Below the pieces are notes generated by a model that saw nothing but the letters and a program-made list of their open reading frames with translations, ran no database searches and was not told the DNA's origin. A stretch of DNA of 8,302 nucleotides from Chloroflexota bacterium (GTDB lineage: Bacteria > Chloroflexota > Anaerolineae > UBA1429). Positions 6,128-8,302 of the stretch are shown here, piece by piece (within the stretch, counting starts at the first letter, position 1; every line of letters begins with the position of its first letter). The stretch lies in the NCBI GenBank assembly GCA_014360745.1, contig JACIWY010000143.1, positions 1 through 8,302 of the forward strand. Direction: 5' to 3'. The position numbers and the translations under genes are program-made.

Positions 6128-6955
6128 CTACAAGGATGGGTTGGCCTGAAAGCGTTCCATCCACCAGGCATCGACGTAGCGGCCGGTGGCGTCCTGGAGC
6201 TGCGCGGTAAGGCCGCCATCTACCACGAGGGCGTGGCCGGTGACGAATGAAGATTCGTCGGAAGCCAAAAAGAGGGCGCAATCGGCCGCCTCTCGTAGAG
6301 TGCCCGGCCTACCCAGCGGGTAGACCAGTTGTTGGCGGCGCACCTCCTCCGGGTTGGCCTCGAGCATCTCGACCTTGGCCTCGGTGACGATGCGCCCTGG
6401 GCAGAGAGCGTTGACGCGGATGTTATACCGGCCATAATCGACGGCCATCTGGCGGGCCAGGTTGATGAGTGCCGCCTTGAGCGCGTTGTAGGTAGCACTA
6501 TGCGGACCGGCCAGATAACCTTGCACCGAAGAAGTGAGGATGATCGAGCCGCCGCCCGCCTCGATCATCTTGGGGATAGCATGTTTGGCGGCCACGGCGG
6601 CAGCCTTGACCGTCACGGCGAAGGCATAGTCCCAATCCTCTTCGCTGAGCTCGGTGACGCTGGCGCTGCGGCCGGAGTAGGCGTTGCTCATTAGAATATC
6701 CAGCCGACCGTAGGTGTCTGCGGCCAATTCCACCAAAGAGCGCACTTGAGCGGGGTCGCTCACGTCGGCGTTTAGGTATTCGGCCTGCCCACCTCTCTCG
6801 CGAATACCGCGCGCCACCTCCATGCCCAGCTCGCAACGGCGGCCGTTGATGATCACCATGGCCCCTTCCTCAGCAAAACGCTCGGCGCTGGCCCGCCCGA
6901 TCCCCGATGTTGATCCGGTGATCAAGGCAACTTTGCCCGCCAGTCTGTTGCCCAT
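6128..6955 (-). CDS. Short-chain dehydrogenase/reductase (classical SDR)
   Basis: This 275-residue cytoplasmic oxidoreductase uses NAD(P) to interconvert alcohol and ketone groups, commonly on sugars, polyols or acyl carriers. Seen: cofactor motif TGSTSGIG (13-20); NGRR (37-40), where the arginines after strand 2 suggest NADP; NADVSD (62-67); SNAYSG (90-95) in place of the usual NNAG; catalytic Ser142/Ser143; Tyr156 and Lys160 in YNALK; and VNALCPGRI (181-189). The fourth tetrad position, normally Asn in a VNLKG-type helix, reads Thr115 in AVTVKA. About 25 residues follow the usual VDGG terminus, with a WW pair (264-265), a tail longer than in most SDRs and possibly involved in oligomer contacts. 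The ATG at 6953-6955 has an ideal AAGGAGG 5 nt upstream. The upstream gene stops only 21 bp earlier, so the two are almost certainly co-transcribed. A sugar dehydrogenase role fits the neighbours; the substrate is unknown. Confidence 0.93.
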   Translation of the reverse strand: MGNRLAGKVALITGSTSGIGRASAERFAEEGAMVIINGRRCELGMEVARGIRERGGQAEYLNADVSDPAQVRSLVELAADTYGRLDILMSNAYSGRSASVTELSEEDWDYAFAVTVKAAAVAAKHAIPKMIEAGGGSIILTSSVQGYLAGPHSATYNALKAALINLARQMAVDYGRYNIRVNALCPGRIVTEAKVEMLEANPEEVRRQQLVYPLGRPGTLREAADCALFLASDESSFVTGHALVVDGGLTAQLQDATGRYVDAWWMERFQANPSL

Positions 6956-6976
6956 TTTTGCCTCCTTCTCAAGTTG

Positions 6977-8302
6977 TTACCATCCGGCCGCTTCGGCGTC
7001 GCGCACGGCGCGTCCGACGGCGCGTAGGTTATCCAATCTCATTTCATCGTATTCTCGCGACACGATCAGGCCACTGGCGCCAGCCTCGAAAGCCTTGAGG
7101 GTGGCCTGGTAGACTGTTTCGGGTTCACTGGGAAAGTAGTTGCCGTCCCAGGGGATGTCGAAACCCAAGCCCGGGTAGATGGGGATCTGCCCCTCCACCG
7201 CTTGGACGGCGCGGCGCGTCTCGCGGTAGACGAAATCGGGCGAAAGGCCGCGTTCCATGAGCTCGTCGAGGTCGGGTTCTAGCGCCGGATCCCAGCCGAG
7301 TGCGGCGTAGAGGAAGTGCAAGATCTGTTTTTCGGAGAGCTCGCGCAGGATGCGGCTGTGCAGGTGGGCGATGTCGCGGCGCAAACGGGGGCCGGCGATG
7401 TCGTGGTACACGACCGGCTTGAGCCAGTCGGAGTAGGGCACCATGCGGGCCATGTCGAATTCGGCGCGCTGCCACAGGAACCAATTCACGCCGTTGTGGT
7501 ACAGATGCCAGCCTACCTGTGCCTCGGGCTTGATCTGTTTGATGGTGCCGTACATAGCCTTGGCGAGCTCCTCGCGCGATTCGTGCCAAAGGTTCTCCCA
7601 AGCGAGGATTTCGGGGTAGCGGAGAAAGAGGCGCAGGAGGGCGACGAGGAGGCCGTCCGTCAACGCAGGATGGGGGTGGGCGTGGATGCGTGCCTCTCCG
7701 GCATCCGCGCTTCGAGAAGGTTCGGGGAGCTCAGAGTGCTCTACGGCGCGCACCAATTCGTAGAGTTGGCGGAAACCCTCGCGCGCCCGTTCGGGGTCGA
7801 TCCCCAGAGCTCGCCCCTTGGCCCGGCAATGCTCGCAAAAGCAGTTGGGCACATCGCCACCGTGATAGGCACCGTGCAGAACGTTGGTCAGTGGGCCGCT
7901 TCGTTCAGAGCCCCATTTAAAGCCGTCGAGGGGGTAGCTCTTGAACAGATCTTCGACGGTCGAAAGCCACCAAAGGCGGTAATCGGGGTGGTTCCAACAG
8001 GGCAAGTGGGTCGGCCGACCATAGACATCGATGCTCAAGATTTTGGACCAATTCGGCAGGCGCGCGGGCAGTTCGCGGCTAAAGCCCTCCAAAATGCGGG
8101 CGTACAATTTCATACCCCGGCGGCGCGTCGGCTCGGCCAACTCGGCGAACACATCGCGGCCGGCGTATTCGCGGTCTGGCACAAGATCGTGGCGCAAGAT
8201 CGTGCCTTGGTAATAGGGCTCATGGGGCGTGAACCAGACCATGGTCAGGTCGCGCGCGGAGGGGTCTTTGGGGGGCACGCCATGGTCGGGCGCCAAGGCG
8301 CC
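6977..8302 (-). CDS. Putative glycoside hydrolase-like TIM-barrel protein, N-terminus off the window
   Basis: The frame stays open to the right edge, giving 441 residues of an incomplete protein. The only near-edge start is a TTG at 8294-8296 without visible support, so the real start is likely beyond 8302. The look is that of uncharacterised glycosidase-like TIM-barrel proteins (GHL/GH42-like groups): GMKLYARILEGFS at about residues 63-75 (counted from the edge), CWNHPDYRLWW (102-112), a DGFKWGSERSG strand (126-136) whose Glu133 could be catalytic, a cysteine cluster CFCEHC (154-159) as in the CYCEHC-type motifs of such enzymes, WENLWHES (235-242), and a C-terminal GLIVSREYDEM (411-421). A short low-complexity linker rich in Glu, Pro, His and Ser (188-212) splits the domain. 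No membrane segment is visible. It is the first gene in the window of a minus-strand operon with the SDR (21-bp gap) and GH32 genes. Family assignment is by appearance; activity is unknown. Confidence 0.7.
   Translation of the reverse strand, partial: GALAPDHGVPPKDPSARDLTMVWFTPHEPYYQGTILRHDLVPDREYAGRDVFAELAEPTRRRGMKLYARILEGFSRELPARLPNWSKILSIDVYGRPTHLPCWNHPDYRLWWLSTVEDLFKSYPLDGFKWGSERSGPLTNVLHGAYHGGDVPNCFCEHCRAKGRALGIDPERAREGFRQLYELVRAVEHSELPEPSRSADAGEARIHAHPHPALTDGLLVALLRLFLRYPEILAWENLWHESREELAKAMYGTIKQIKPEAQVGWHLYHNGVNWFLWQRAEFDMARMVPYSDWLKPVVYHDIAGPRLRRDIAHLHSRILRELSEKQILHFLYAALGWDPALEPDLDELMERGLSPDFVYRETRRAVQAVEGQIPIYPGLGFDIPWDGNYFPSEPETVYQATLKAFEAGASGLIVSREYDEMRLDNLRAVGRAVRDAEAAGW

Noticed and set aside
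6042..6281. 80-residue N-terminal extension of the GH32 frame
   Set aside because: It is Arg/Pro/Gly-rich, overlaps the end of the dehydrogenase gene by about 150 bp, does not resemble GH32 N-termini, and a good ribosome site precedes the ATG at 6041.

Overview
This is a GC-rich (roughly 60%) bacterial window with six protein-coding genes, four complete and two cut by the window edges. I see no rRNA, tRNA, CRISPR array, insertion sequence or phage gene. Intergenic gaps are short, Shine-Dalgarno sites are purine-rich (AGGAGG-like), and no gene shows a frameshift. The gene style suggests a free-living heterotroph. The GAPDH subtype, the uncharacterised glycosidase-like protein and the carbohydrate-rich content remind me of Chloroflexota (Anaerolineae-like), but that placement is an impression and not proven by the sequence.

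Layout: (1) 1-401, minus: start of a calcineurin-like metallophosphoesterase, cut at its C-terminus, behind a good sigma70-type promoter (428-456). (2) 544-1545, minus: a complete type I glyceraldehyde-3-phosphate dehydrogenase (gap), with a perfect TATAAT upstream and a GC hairpin downstream. (3) 1673-2629, minus: a xylose-isomerase-like TIM-barrel sugar isomerase/epimerase. (4) 2630-2829: a divergent regulatory region with a palindrome and a candidate promoter. (5) 2830-4494, plus: a thiamine-diphosphate-dependent enzyme of the acetolactate synthase superfamily with an unusual cysteine-bearing active-site loop. (6) 4545-8302, minus, converging on gene 5: an apparent operon reading from the right edge, with a glycoside-hydrolase-like TIM-barrel protein (N-terminus off the window), a short-chain dehydrogenase/reductase, and a divergent GH32 beta-fructosidase-like enzyme preceded by a candidate internal promoter and a LacI-family-like operator.

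The locus looks like a carbohydrate catabolic neighbourhood. Two glycosidase-type enzymes would release sugars, an NAD(P)-dependent dehydrogenase and a TIM-barrel isomerase/dehydratase-type enzyme would remodel them, a ThDP enzyme would make or break a C-C bond, and GAPDH links to central glycolysis. The combination of SDR, IolE/IolI-type TIM barrel and ThDP enzyme echoes the logic of myo-inositol catabolism without any member being a clear inositol-pathway orthologue. Substrates are not readable from sequence alone. The most notable points are the altered catalytic motifs of the GH32 enzyme, the Cys-Cys and CxxC features of the ThDP enzyme, and the operator-like palindromes.
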